NCBI RefSeq assembly: GCF_943913405.1
Contig: NZ_CALTYA010000016.1
Span: forward strand, 1 to 64,000
Length of the DNA stretch: 64,000 nucleotides
DNA from: an uncultured Flavobacterium sp.
GTDB taxonomy: Bacteria > Bacteroidota > Bacteroidia > Flavobacteriales > Flavobacteriaceae
Reading direction: 5' to 3'
The position numbers were made by a program, and so were the translations under genes. Below the pieces are notes generated by a model that did no database searches, was not told the DNA's origin, and was given only the letters and a program-made list of their open reading frames with translations. This document shows positions 24,941-33,099 of this stretch, one piece after another; position 1 is the stretch's first letter; the number at the start of each line of letters is the position of its first letter.

Positions 24941-26023
24941 TTAAAACCAGCGCTTCTTTTTAAAATAAATTACCATCCCGATTGTCACAAAAACCATAGA
25001 AGCCAGCACGATAAAATAGCCATTTTTGGTATGAAGTTCGGGCATATTGTCAAAATTCATCCCATAAACGCCGACGATAAATGTCAGCGGCATAAAAATT
25101 ACAGAAAAAATGGTCAGCGTTTTCATAATCTGGTTCATGCGCTGGCTTTGCGAAGAAAAAAAGATATTCGAAGCACTTTCCAAAACGTTGATATCATATT
25201 CAATCTGTTCCAGCAATTCCAAACTTTTCTGGTGCAGGCGTGCAAAAAAACTATAATTAGACTTCTCAATTACGTCAAAATTCCCGTCATCATTGCTTAC
25301 TTTCAAATTGAACAAGGCATCGCGCAAAGGAACAATAGACCGCTTCAAAAAACTCAAATTATCCCGAATCTTTTCAATTTCTTCCAAAACATCAGATTTA
25401 TAGCTCGTTTTGGCGATAATTAACAGCTTTTCAATCTCTTCTTCATAATTTTCAAGTGTAATAAAAAAGTTTTCCATCACGGCATCCAGCAATAAATAAA
25501 GCAGGTAATCATTCTTTTTCTTTCTGACAATTCCAGCTCTAGTACGGATTCGCTCTCGAATGTGCGTAAAAAAGTCGCTTTTCTTTTCCTGAAAAGAAAC
25601 AATTAGGTTGTCTTTCAGCAAAAAGCTGATCTGCTCGACTTGAATATTATCCAGATCGTCTTTTTGAAGAATTGATTTGATGCTGAAAAACAAAACATCG
25701 TCCATCTCTTCCATCCTAGTTCGACGAGTTGTATTTAAAATATCACCAATTATAAAAGTCTCAATTCCAACAATTTCTCCAACTTCTTGAATAAAATTAA
25801 CATCATGTAATCCGTGGATATTTAACCACTTAACATCATTTTCTTGAAGCTTGTCTTCAAGTTCTTTTTTTACTCTTTGCAATGAAACATTTTCATATTC
25901 TTCAAAGCCTTCTTCGTTATAAACAAACAGTTGCATTTCCACAGGATCACTTTTGTGAACGCCAGTATATTCAAAAGTATTAGGCTGAACTTTTCGAACT
26001 TTCTTATATTTTACTCTTCTCAA
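24941..26023 (-). CDS. corA: CorA family magnesium/cobalt transport protein
   Basis: 360 residues. A large acidic cytosolic domain (1-295) is followed by two C-terminal transmembrane helices. The selectivity motif at the outer mouth is present as VGVYGMNFDNMPE, and the protein ends in the basic KKKRWF typical of CorA. The stalk helix segment SSQSQRMNQIMKTLTIFSVIFMP precedes the first membrane helix. CorA proteins are homopentameric Mg2+/Co2+/Ni2+ channels gated by cytosolic Mg2+. A promoter-like TTG / TATCTTTA pair lies just upstream on the minus strand (26041-26067), with the structured element at 26090-26199 before it. Confidence 0.95.
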   Translation of the reverse strand: MRRVKYKKVRKVQPNTFEYTGVHKSDPVEMQLFVYNEEGFEEYENVSLQRVKKELEDKLQENDVKWLNIHGLHDVNFIQEVGEIVGIETFIIGDILNTTRRTRMEEMDDVLFFSIKSILQKDDLDNIQVEQISFLLKDNLIVSFQEKKSDFFTHIRERIRTRAGIVRKKKNDYLLYLLLDAVMENFFITLENYEEEIEKLLIIAKTSYKSDVLEEIEKIRDNLSFLKRSIVPLRDALFNLKVSNDDGNFDVIEKSNYSFFARLHQKSLELLEQIEYDINVLESASNIFFSSQSQRMNQIMKTLTIFSVIFMPLTFIVGVYGMNFDNMPELHTKNGYFIVLASMVFVTIGMVIYFKKKRWF

Positions 26024-26040
26024 AACAGATTAATTTGTCA

Positions 26041-26067
26041 TAAAGATAGGAGTTTTTAAAATTCCAA
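26041..26067 (-). promoter_or_regulatory. Candidate corA promoter
   Basis: On the minus strand TATCTTTA (26041-26048) is one base off TAnnTTTG, with TTG at 26065-26067, spacing 16 nt. Confidence 0.4.
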
Positions 26068-26089
26068 TTTACATTTACAGAAATATTTG

Positions 26090-26199
26090 AAGCGAATGGC
26101 TGGTGAATTATCAGCCATCCATTTTCCCGCTGCAACAACTCGCTTTAAACCTGTTTGATCACAGGTTTAAGAGCTCAAACAATTGCAGCATCGGGGCTA
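26090..26199 (-). ncRNA. Structured RNA-like element, copy 1 (Flavo-1-like)
   Basis: Read on the minus strand: TAGCCCCGATG at the 5' end, then TTTGAGCTCTT, a variable hairpin, AAAGCGAGT, GCAGCGGGAAAATGG, and a 3' TTCGCTT. The hairpin is TTAAACCTGT/ACAGGTTTAA (plus-strand 26145-26154 and 26161-26170), perfect over 10 bp. The second copy at 57377-57485 has the same conserved blocks but a different hairpin. AAGCGA can pair with the 3' TCGCTT. It resembles a dispersed flavobacterial structured RNA I recall, possibly the Flavo-1 motif; the family name is from memory and unverified. Confidence 0.7.
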
Positions 26200-26240
26200 G
26201 AAAACAATCAAAAGGCTTACTTTTAAACGTCATACCAAAA

Positions 26241-27476
26241 ATGAGAACATTAATTGTCAATATAAAAGAACTAATTCAAGTCAGGGAAACTCCAATAAAA
26301 AAAGTTTCTGGAGCAGAAATGGCAATCCTTCCAACGATAGAAAATGCATTTCTGCTAATCGAAAACAACTTGATTGCCGACTTTGGCAAAATGGAAAACC
26401 TGCCAGAAACCCAAGCTGATAAAACTATCGATGCCACAGGAAAAGTAGTCCTTCCAGCTTGGTGTGACAGCCACACGCACATTGTGTACGCAGGAAATCG
26501 TGTCCAGGAATTTGTTGACAGAATCAACGGATTGTCCTACGAAGAAATCGCAAATCGTGGCGGCGGCATTCTAAACTCAGCCAAAAAACTAAACGAAACT
26601 TCAGAAGAAGAAATCTACAGCCAATCCAAATTGCGTCTTGAAGAAGTCATGTTGCAAGGAACTGGCGCTGTGGAAATCAAATCAGGTTATGGTTTAACAG
26701 TCGAAGGAGAATTAAAAATGCTTCGCGTAATCAAAAAGCTGAAAGAAAATTATCCTGTTGAAATTAAAGCAACTTTCCTTGGAGCACACGCTTTTCCGAC
26801 AGAATTTAAAGAAAATCATTCTGGATATATTGATTTAATCATCAACGAAATGCTTCCTAAAATCGCTGCAGAAAACCTAGCAGATTATATTGATGCTTTT
26901 CTAGAAACTGGTTATTTCTCCATTGAGGAAACTGAAAAAATCATGGAAGCAGGTAAAAAATATGGCTTGACCGCAAAAATCCACGTCAACCAATTCACAG
27001 CAATAAACGGAATCGAAGCCTGCGTAAAACACAACGCACTTTCTGTTGATCATCTTGAAATTGTCACAGATGAAGATATTGAAATATTGAAAAACTCCGA
27101 AACAATGCCTGTCGCCTTGCCTTCGTGTTCCTATTTTATAAGCATTCCTTACACGCCAGCCAGAAAAATGCTGAATGCCGGATTGCCATTAGCCCTGGCT
27201 TCTGATTTCAATCCGGGAACAACGCCTTCGGGAAACATGAATTTCGTAGTTGCAACGGCTTGCATCAAGATGAAAATGACGCCAGAAGAAGCGATAAATG
27301 CAGCGACAATAAACGGTGCTTACGCCATGGGAATTTCTGAAACGCACGGTTCAATTACCAAAGGAAAACGTGCAAATCTAATTATTACAAAACCAATAAC
27401 TTCTTATTATCAGTTGCCTTACGCTTTCGGGACCGATTTAATCGATCAGGTTATTATTGAAGGAAAATTGATTTAA
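26241..27476 (+). CDS. hutI: Imidazolonepropionase
   Basis: 411 residues from ATG 26241; the upstream open frame from 26103 runs through the RNA-like element and is not coding. HutI opens the ring of 4-imidazolone-5-propanoate to N-formimidoyl-glutamate in histidine degradation. Amidohydrolase features: metal-binding DSHTHIVYAGNR (about 75-86), the MLQGTGAVEIKSGYGLT segment, AKIHVNQFTA and SVDHLEIV with histidines, and ALASDFNPGTTPSGNM with the conserved Asp. The companion hutG, which acts on the next intermediate, is 1.1 kb downstream in the same direction. hutH and hutU are not in the window. Confidence 0.95.
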   Translation: MRTLIVNIKELIQVRETPIKKVSGAEMAILPTIENAFLLIENNLIADFGKMENLPETQADKTIDATGKVVLPAWCDSHTHIVYAGNRVQEFVDRINGLSYEEIANRGGGILNSAKKLNETSEEEIYSQSKLRLEEVMLQGTGAVEIKSGYGLTVEGELKMLRVIKKLKENYPVEIKATFLGAHAFPTEFKENHSGYIDLIINEMLPKIAAENLADYIDAFLETGYFSIEETEKIMEAGKKYGLTAKIHVNQFTAINGIEACVKHNALSVDHLEIVTDEDIEILKNSETMPVALPSCSYFISIPYTPARKMLNAGLPLALASDFNPGTTPSGNMNFVVATACIKMKMTPEEAINAATINGAYAMGISETHGSITKGKRANLIITKPITSYYQLPYAFGTDLIDQVIIEGKLI

Positions 27477-27496
27477 GTTTGAATTTGTACAAAATA

Positions 27497-27522
27497 AAAA
27501 AGGAGCCAATTGGCTCCTTTTT
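27497..27522. terminator. hutI terminator (bidirectional)
   Basis: AAAAAGGAGCC and GGCTCCTTTTT, a 26-nt palindrome between convergent genes. Confidence 0.9.
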
Positions 27523-27550
27523 GCAGTTTAAGTTTTTGATGTTTTGCTTG

Positions 27551-28432
27551 TTATTTCAGCGTGAAGCTAGTTTTTGAAACTAATTCTCCTTTATCAAAGA
27601 TGTTTACATAGTAAGTTCCTTTTTCAAAATCAACACCGTTTCCTTCTAGATTTTCACAAACATCAACCGATTTATTTTCATAAGCTACAGTCGTAGTAAA
27701 ACTGTAAGTTAATGATTTAGAACCAAAATTCTCTGTTCTTTTTTCACCCAGCACATTATTTTTGCTGTCGATGATTTGAACATAATATAATTTTTCTCCA
27801 GATTTTGCCACTTCATTTTGAGCAATTGCAAAACAAACTTTCAATTTATCCGCTCTTCTCGCTCTTTCAGTGACTACTTCTCTGCCTGAACTTTTCTCTT
27901 TAATCGCTTGAGTTCTCAAGTTCATAACTGTCAATTTCGATGCTTTTTCAACGGTTTTAGCCAAGTTTTCATTTTGGATTACCAAAGTGTCATTGAATCG
28001 CATGGATTCGCCCAAAGCCATATTTAAGCTGTCTACTTTTGAAACCAATGTCAGATTTTGGTCTTTCAGCAAGCCGTTTTCTTTCACCAAAGCATTAAAT
28101 TTAGCATTCAGTGCATTATATTGCGCTTGGAATTTTTTAAGAGAAGCCACATCGCCGTTTGATTTCTTCAAATCAGCAATCAATTTGACTACTTTCTCTC
28201 TTTCTGCAATCAATTCATCAGAAACAGATGTTTTTTCTGCAATTGCCGCATCTAATTTTGTTTTCAACAAAGAAAGCTCTTCCATGGCCGTTTCTTTATC
28301 TTTCACTAAAGCTGTTTCAGTAGTTTTGGCATCACTGCTGATTTTGTACATGTAAGCTAGACTCCCCGCGAGTAAAATTGCTAAAACGACAATAATCGCT
28401 TTTAGACTTGAATTGTTTTTTTGATTTTCCAT
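27551..28432 (-). CDS. Membrane-anchored coiled-coil protein
   Basis: 293 residues. One membrane segment (about 10-28, SLKAIIVVLAILLAGSLAYM) after a short cytosolic tail. Residues 30-170 are a long, heptad-rich coiled coil (KDKETAMEELSLLKTKLDAA, LVKENGLLKDQNLTLVSKVD). The last about 110 residues (LKVCFAIAQNEVAKSGEKLYY, then VDVCENLEGNGVDFEKGTYYVNIF) look like a compact beta domain in the periplasm. No family with known function recognised; similar proteins are annotated as hypothetical or loosely as chromosome-partition-like. It separates hutI from hutG. Confidence 0.8.
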   Translation of the reverse strand: MENQKNNSSLKAIIVVLAILLAGSLAYMYKISSDAKTTETALVKDKETAMEELSLLKTKLDAAIAEKTSVSDELIAEREKVVKLIADLKKSNGDVASLKKFQAQYNALNAKFNALVKENGLLKDQNLTLVSKVDSLNMALGESMRFNDTLVIQNENLAKTVEKASKLTVMNLRTQAIKEKSSGREVVTERARRADKLKVCFAIAQNEVAKSGEKLYYVQIIDSKNNVLGEKRTENFGSKSLTYSFTTTVAYENKSVDVCENLEGNGVDFEKGTYYVNIFDKGELVSKTSFTLK

Positions 28433-28519
28433 AATGGTTTAGTTGGTAAGGTTTAAAACAAAATAAATATTTTTTTGGGGGATTTCTATGACAGTTAACG
28501 TAAGTTTATATAATTATAT

Positions 28520-28527
28520 TATTTTTG
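28520..28527 (+). promoter_or_regulatory. -7 box upstream of hutG
   Basis: TATTTTTG matches TAnnTTTG exactly, 16 nt before the hutG start codon. Confidence 0.45.
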
Positions 28528-28543
28528 GTGTTAAATAAATTTT

Positions 28544-29581
28544 ATGGAAAAGTTGATTCCGTTTACCGTTCACGATTTGGCAAGGGTAACGAATTTTAGA
28601 AGTGGAGAAGTCAAATTTGGCGAAAAAATGCAAACGATTCCAAAAGATGCTGACGTCGCTGCTTTTTTGAAGGAATCAGATGCAAAGTTTGTATTATTCG
28701 GAATTCCGGAAGACATTGGCGTGCGTGCAAATTACGGCCGTCCAGGCGCTGCTTCTGCATGGGAAAGCACTATAAAAAGTATAGCAAATATTCAGCATAA
28801 CCGTTTCTGCAAAGGAAGCCAGATCTTGGTTTTAGGGCATCTTGACGTTACGGCAGAAATGAAATCCGTAGAAAATCTTGACTTTAATATCATGGAAGAA
28901 AGGCAAGAACTTTCAAAAGCGGTAGAAAAAGTTGACAAAGAAGTTTCTCATATAATTTTCACGATTGTCAAAGCCGGAAAAATTCCGATAATTATTGGCG
29001 GAGGCCATAATAACGCTTATGGAAATATTAAAGGAACCGCACTGGCAAAGGGAAAAGCGATAAATGCAATCAATTTTGATGCGCATTCTGATTTTAGAAT
29101 TTTAGAAGGAAGACACAGCGGCAACGGTTTTTCGTATGCTTTTGAAGAAGGATTCTTGAAGAAATATTTCGTTTTTGGATTGCATGAAAGTTATACTTCC
29201 AAAAGTGTTCTACACGAAATCAAAAAGTTGGAAGAACGAGTGAGAATCAATACTTACGACGAAATAAATATTCGAAAAGAAAAAGATTTTTGGCACGAAA
29301 TGGACAAAGCCTATACTTTCATAAAAAATGATTTTTACGGCATTGAAATTGATTTAGATTCGATTCCGAATATTCCGAGCAGTGCGATGACTTTGAGCGG
29401 TTTTTCAGTAGAACAGCTTCGTCAGTTTATCCATTTTTTCAGCCAGAATGAAAATGCATCTTATATTCATATTTGTGAAGGCGCTCCTGATTTGGGAGAT
29501 GACAAAAATAGCCATCTAGTGGGAAAATTAATTGGTTATTTGGTAACAGATTTTATCAAGGCCAAAAGCGAATTAGAATAA
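28544..29581 (+). CDS. hutG: Formimidoylglutamase, arginase family
   Basis: 345 residues of the ureohydrolase fold. Manganese-binding motifs are present: IIGGGHNNAYGN with the first His, NFDAHSDFR with Asp-x-His-x-Asp, and GIEIDLDSIPNIPSSA with the last Asp pair. This group of arginase-like proteins in Bacteroidota hydrolyses N-formimidoyl-L-glutamate to glutamate and formamide, the last step of one histidine-degradation route. That reading is supported by hutI upstream. A general arginase or agmatinase is the alternative, less likely by context. The response regulator gene begins 1 bp after its stop. Confidence 0.88.
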   Translation: MEKLIPFTVHDLARVTNFRSGEVKFGEKMQTIPKDADVAAFLKESDAKFVLFGIPEDIGVRANYGRPGAASAWESTIKSIANIQHNRFCKGSQILVLGHLDVTAEMKSVENLDFNIMEERQELSKAVEKVDKEVSHIIFTIVKAGKIPIIIGGGHNNAYGNIKGTALAKGKAINAINFDAHSDFRILEGRHSGNGFSYAFEEGFLKKYFVFGLHESYTSKSVLHEIKKLEERVRINTYDEINIRKEKDFWHEMDKAYTFIKNDFYGIEIDLDSIPNIPSSAMTLSGFSVEQLRQFIHFFSQNENASYIHICEGAPDLGDDKNSHLVGKLIGYLVTDFIKAKSELE

Positions 29582-29582
29582 A

Positions 29583-30257
29583 ATGAATATACTTCTCATT
29601 GAAGATGACAAACGAATAAGCGACTTCGTAATTAAAGGCTTGGAAGAAAATGGTTTTTCTGTAACCCTTGCCATTACTGGAGAAATTGCTCGTGAAATGG
29701 TTTCTGAAAGCGAATGGGATATTATTTTAATGGACATAATGCTCCCCGGAATTGACGGAATCCAGCTCACAAAACTAATCCGATTTAAGAAGAACCATAC
29801 TCCTATTTTAGTTTTAAGCGCGCTTGATGATGCCGATGATAAAGTTTCTGCTTTGGACAGTGGCGCTGATGATTATTTGGTGAAACCTTTCCATTTCAAG
29901 GAATTAATTTCGAGAATAAACGCTTTAACGAGACGAACAAAATTTAATTACAAGGAAAAAGAGCAAGTTTATTTTTGCCATAATTTAAAAGTAAATCTCG
30001 ACGAACATTCTGTTTCTCAAGATGAAAACCCGATTGATTTGTCGCCACGAGAATATAAATTGCTTCTCTTTTTACTAGAAAATAAAAATAAAGTAGTTTC
30101 GAGAACTCAGATTTTAAATGCTGTTTGGGGAATTAATTATGACAATAATACTAATGTTGTTGATGTTTATATTTCTTATTTGAGGAATAAAATTGACGAA
30201 AACCAGCATAAATTCATCCATACAATCAAGGGAACTGGCTATATGCTAAAAGAATAA
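29583..30257 (+). CDS. OmpR/PhoB family response regulator (CusR-like)
   Basis: 224 residues. Receiver domain about 1-115 with acidic pocket EDD near the N-terminus, phospho-acceptor Asp51 in DIILMDIMLPG, and conserved Lys in DYLVKPFHF. The C-terminal winged helix (about 128-224) shows LSPREYKLLLFLLENKNKVV, the recognition region VDVYISYLRNKIDE and IKGTGYMLKE. Followed after 3 bp by its histidine kinase, and then by TolC, adaptor and RND pump genes, so it is the presumed regulator of that efflux set. The 11-bp-spaced sites at 31609-31674 fit this class of DNA-binding domain. Confidence 0.94.
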   Translation: MNILLIEDDKRISDFVIKGLEENGFSVTLAITGEIAREMVSESEWDIILMDIMLPGIDGIQLTKLIRFKKNHTPILVLSALDDADDKVSALDSGADDYLVKPFHFKELISRINALTRRTKFNYKEKEQVYFCHNLKVNLDEHSVSQDENPIDLSPREYKLLLFLLENKNKVVSRTQILNAVWGINYDNNTNVVDVYISYLRNKIDENQHKFIHTIKGTGYMLKE

Positions 30258-30260
30258 GAC

Positions 30261-31613
30261 ATGAAAATCCGAAATCGCTTAACGCTAATCTCATCCGCTA
30301 CTTTTGGGTTTGTTTTCATTATCGCTTCGGTTTTGATTTATATTTCGTTTTACAATAGTTCTGAAAAAGTCGTTTTTAAAGAATTGCAGAAAACCTGCCT
30401 TCTTTCCGGGATTTATTATCTAGAAAAAGATGAATTGCCGCACTACGAACATTCTGCAATTAAGGAACAATTTGAAGAAAATATTCAGAATGACATCGTT
30501 CGGGTTTATGACCTGAACAATAAAATTGTCTATGGAAATAAAGAAGCAGATCGAAATATAAATCCTAAAAACTTAGATTTTATTCGTAGAAATAAAAAGC
30601 TCAGTTTCAAATCGAATAACCATTTTTACTACGGAATTTTCTATAACGATAACCAAGGAGATTTCGTGGTTTTTGTAAAGACAACCAGCGAAGTTTTTAA
30701 TTCTCAAACTCACCGATTGTTGTTTATTATGGTAGTCGTTTTGTTTGCCGGATTGCTTTTGATCTTACTTTTAAGCCGACTGCTTTCGAATATTGCTTAT
30801 CGTCCAATTACAGAAGTTATTCATCAAGTTAACTTAATGGAATTAAATTCGTTAGATAAGCCTATTTCATCTTCTAATACAAATGATGAAGTGCAAGACT
30901 TGATCACGACTTTCAATAGTTTATTAAGCAGATTGTCAGATACTTTTTTGATTCAGAAGAATTTTATTAATTATGTTTCGCATGAATTTAAAACGCCTTT
31001 AGCTTCTATTTCCGGGAATCTAGAAGTATTTGCACAGAAGGAAAGAACGCCTGAAGAATATCAAAAAGTAACTTCTGAAGCATTGGAAAATGTGTATCAT
31101 ATTGAAGAAATTCTGAACAATTTGATGATGCTTTCTGGCTTAAAAACCATTCATTCAGAAAACGAAACTTTTCGGATTGATGAAACGCTTTGGAACATAA
31201 ATGACAAGATTTTCGAAGTTTACGACAACCAAGAAATATTGATTGATTTGGAAGTTGAAGACGAAAAACTGCTTTCTGTAAAAGGAAGTGAAATGCAAAT
31301 TCAGCTCGCTCTTTATAATTTAATCGAAAACGCTGTGAAATATTCTAATGGAAATCCGATAAAAATTTCACTCACAGAAATGAATAAACAGCTTCAAATT
31401 TTGATTCAAGATTACGGAAAAGGAATCCAAAAGGAAGACTTAAATTATGTCCAACAAACTTTCTATCGAGGAAAAAATGTCGGTGATATCAAGGGAAGCG
31501 GTATCGGTTTATCTCTCGCAACCATTATTTTCAAGCAAAATAATATCCAATTCACAATTACTTCCGAAGAAAACGCTGGAACGCAAATCAGCTTGTCATT
31601 TCCAAAACTCTAA
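30261..31613 (+). CDS. Membrane sensor histidine kinase with HAMP linker
   Basis: 450 residues. Two transmembrane helices (about 10-30 and 152-175) bracket a periplasmic sensor of about 120 residues. A HAMP-like linker follows (YRPITEVIHQVNLMELNSLD), then HisKA with His241 in NYVSHEFKTPLASISGNLE and a HATPase_c domain with YNLIENAVKYSNG, QDYGKGI and GSGIGLSLA. It is coupled to the preceding response regulator (3-bp gap). By its neighbourhood it probably senses metal or another envelope toxicant, similar to CusS; no classical CusS metal-binding histidine cluster is obvious in the sensor. Confidence 0.93.
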   Translation: MKIRNRLTLISSATFGFVFIIASVLIYISFYNSSEKVVFKELQKTCLLSGIYYLEKDELPHYEHSAIKEQFEENIQNDIVRVYDLNNKIVYGNKEADRNINPKNLDFIRRNKKLSFKSNNHFYYGIFYNDNQGDFVVFVKTTSEVFNSQTHRLLFIMVVVLFAGLLLILLLSRLLSNIAYRPITEVIHQVNLMELNSLDKPISSSNTNDEVQDLITTFNSLLSRLSDTFLIQKNFINYVSHEFKTPLASISGNLEVFAQKERTPEEYQKVTSEALENVYHIEEILNNLMMLSGLKTIHSENETFRIDETLWNINDKIFEVYDNQEILIDLEVEDEKLLSVKGSEMQIQLALYNLIENAVKYSNGNPIKISLTEMNKQLQILIQDYGKGIQKEDLNYVQQTFYRGKNVGDIKGSGIGLSLATIIFKQNNIQFTITSEENAGTQISLSFPKL

Positions 31614-31674
31614 TCGTTTTCTAATCTTACCTTAATCGACTCTTAATGTGGGTCAAATTGTGCTGTAATCTTAG
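31609..31674 (+). promoter_or_regulatory. Phased 11-bp repeat array before the TolC gene
   Basis: Six successive 11-bp registers: TCTAATC (31609), TCTAATC (31620), CTTAATC (31631), CTTAATG (31642), TCAAATT (31653, degenerate) and TGTAATC (31664). Period is exactly 11 bp with a TAAT core. Such spacing is typical for OmpR/PhoB-class regulators binding head-to-tail on one DNA face. The array starts inside the final codon of the kinase gene and ends about 35 bp before the TolC start. Confidence 0.65.
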
Positions 31675-31708
31675 CCTTTTAGCTTTGCAGTTCCTAAAAA
31701 GACTCACA

Positions 31709-32995
31709 TTGAAACGTATTTTATTTACCGCAATTTTCGCCAGCTTTTGGATTTCTCTCAAAGCACAAAATCCTGTTGTGGCCGACACTTTGTCGATTTC
31801 ACGAGCTGAAGCTGAAACTATTTTCCTGAAAAACAATTTAAGGCTTCTTGCTGAAAAATTGAATATCGATCAAGCTGAAGCCCAAGTTATTCAAGCTAAA
31901 TTATGGCCAAATCCTCGTTTGGAAGTCGGCGAAATTAATTTATGGTCGAATAATAAATCAGAACAGCTCCCTCCTATTTCTGGAAACTGGGGAAAAACTT
32001 CTGAAGTCACTGTAGGTTTGGAACAATTGATTTACACTGCCGGAAAAAGGAAAAAAATGATGGCAATGGAAAAAGTGGGCGTTGAAATTGCTCAAGAATA
32101 TTTCCAGGATTTTCTTCGCTCTTTGAAAATCGAATTCCGAAATGACTTGACGAATCTGCAATATGTCCAAGCAAAGCAAAATGTGTATCAAAAGCAGTTG
32201 AATTCAATACAAAAGCTCTTAAATGCTTATTCAAATCAAGCAAGACAAGGCAATATTAGCAAGAGTGAATTTATTCGTTTAAAAGCTTCTGAATTAGAAT
32301 TTGTGAAAGAATTGAGTGATTTGCAGAAAGAAAATAACAAGCTCCAAAAGGAATTGAAAACGCTGATGAATCTTGCTCCTCAAAATTATTTGAAGATTAG
32401 CGCTGACCAATTTGTTCCAGATTTGAAAAAGATGGAAAATATCAATTTGGCTGATTTAACTTCGGAAGCGCTAGAAAATCGTCCTGACGTAAAAGCTTCT
32501 GTTTTAGAGGAAAAATACAATAATCGAAAGTATAAATATGAATTAGCGCAAAGAACTCCAGATGTGACTTTGCTGGCAAGTTATGACCGTGGCGGTAATA
32601 TTATGAACGATTTTGTAGGTTTTGGATTTGCTCTGGACTTGCCTTTTTTCTCTAGAAATCAAGGAAATATAAAGGCTGCAAAACTTGAAATTCAAAAAAG
32701 CCAATATTTAAAAGAAGAAAAAAATAATCAGGCACAACACGAAGTGATTCAAGCTTTTGAAGATTTAATTGTAGCCAGGAAACTTTATGAAAATATTGAT
32801 TCTTCGTATGAGAATGATCTTGATAAATTGCTGGAAAGCCATTTGAAAAATTTTGCACAGAGAAATACAAGCATGCTCGAATATCTTGATTTTGTGAAAG
32901 CTTATCTTGAAAATAAAACCATCATTTTAGGTTCTAAAAAAGAATTAAGCGAGCATTTTGAAGAACTGCAATTTGTCATCGGAAAAGAACTTTAA
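31709..32995 (+). CDS. TolC family outer-membrane efflux channel
   Basis: 428 residues from the TTG at 31709. This start gives a proper signal peptide (KRILFTAIFASFWISLKAQ); an ATG-initiated frame from 31646 would add 21 residues and run into the regulatory array. The protein has the two repeated outer-membrane efflux (OEP) halves with long helices; LNIDQAEAQVIQAKLWPNPRL and RPDVKASVLEEKYNNRKYK are typical TolC/CusC-type segments. It forms the outer-membrane duct of the RND system encoded directly downstream. Confidence 0.9.
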   Translation: MKRILFTAIFASFWISLKAQNPVVADTLSISRAEAETIFLKNNLRLLAEKLNIDQAEAQVIQAKLWPNPRLEVGEINLWSNNKSEQLPPISGNWGKTSEVTVGLEQLIYTAGKRKKMMAMEKVGVEIAQEYFQDFLRSLKIEFRNDLTNLQYVQAKQNVYQKQLNSIQKLLNAYSNQARQGNISKSEFIRLKASELEFVKELSDLQKENNKLQKELKTLMNLAPQNYLKISADQFVPDLKKMENINLADLTSEALENRPDVKASVLEEKYNNRKYKYELAQRTPDVTLLASYDRGGNIMNDFVGFGFALDLPFFSRNQGNIKAAKLEIQKSQYLKEEKNNQAQHEVIQAFEDLIVARKLYENIDSSYENDLDKLLESHLKNFAQRNTSMLEYLDFVKAYLENKTIILGSKKELSEHFEELQFVIGKEL

Positions 32996-33020
32996 AAAAT
33001 GCTTGATTGCCTCTCGACTG

Positions 33021-33071
33021 CGCTCGGGATGACACAAGAGTTTGCTAGAAATATAGCTGTCATCCCGAGCG
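33021..33071. repeat. Dispersed-type inverted repeat
   Basis: CGCTCGGGATGACA (33021-33034) and TGTCATCCCGAGCG (33058-33071) are a perfect 14-bp inverted repeat with a 23-nt loop, in the spacer between TolC and adaptor genes. The left flank CTCGACTG gives the familiar CTCGACTGCGCTCGGGATGACA sequence that recurs between genes in Bacteroidota. Confidence 0.75.
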
Positions 33072-33099
33072 AACATTTAAAATCACTAAAAATTAAACT

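Noticed and set aside
26103..26240. N-terminal extension of hutI by 46 residues
   Set aside because: The extension translates the RNA-like element, and HutI proteins start at the MRTLIVNIKEL-like position.
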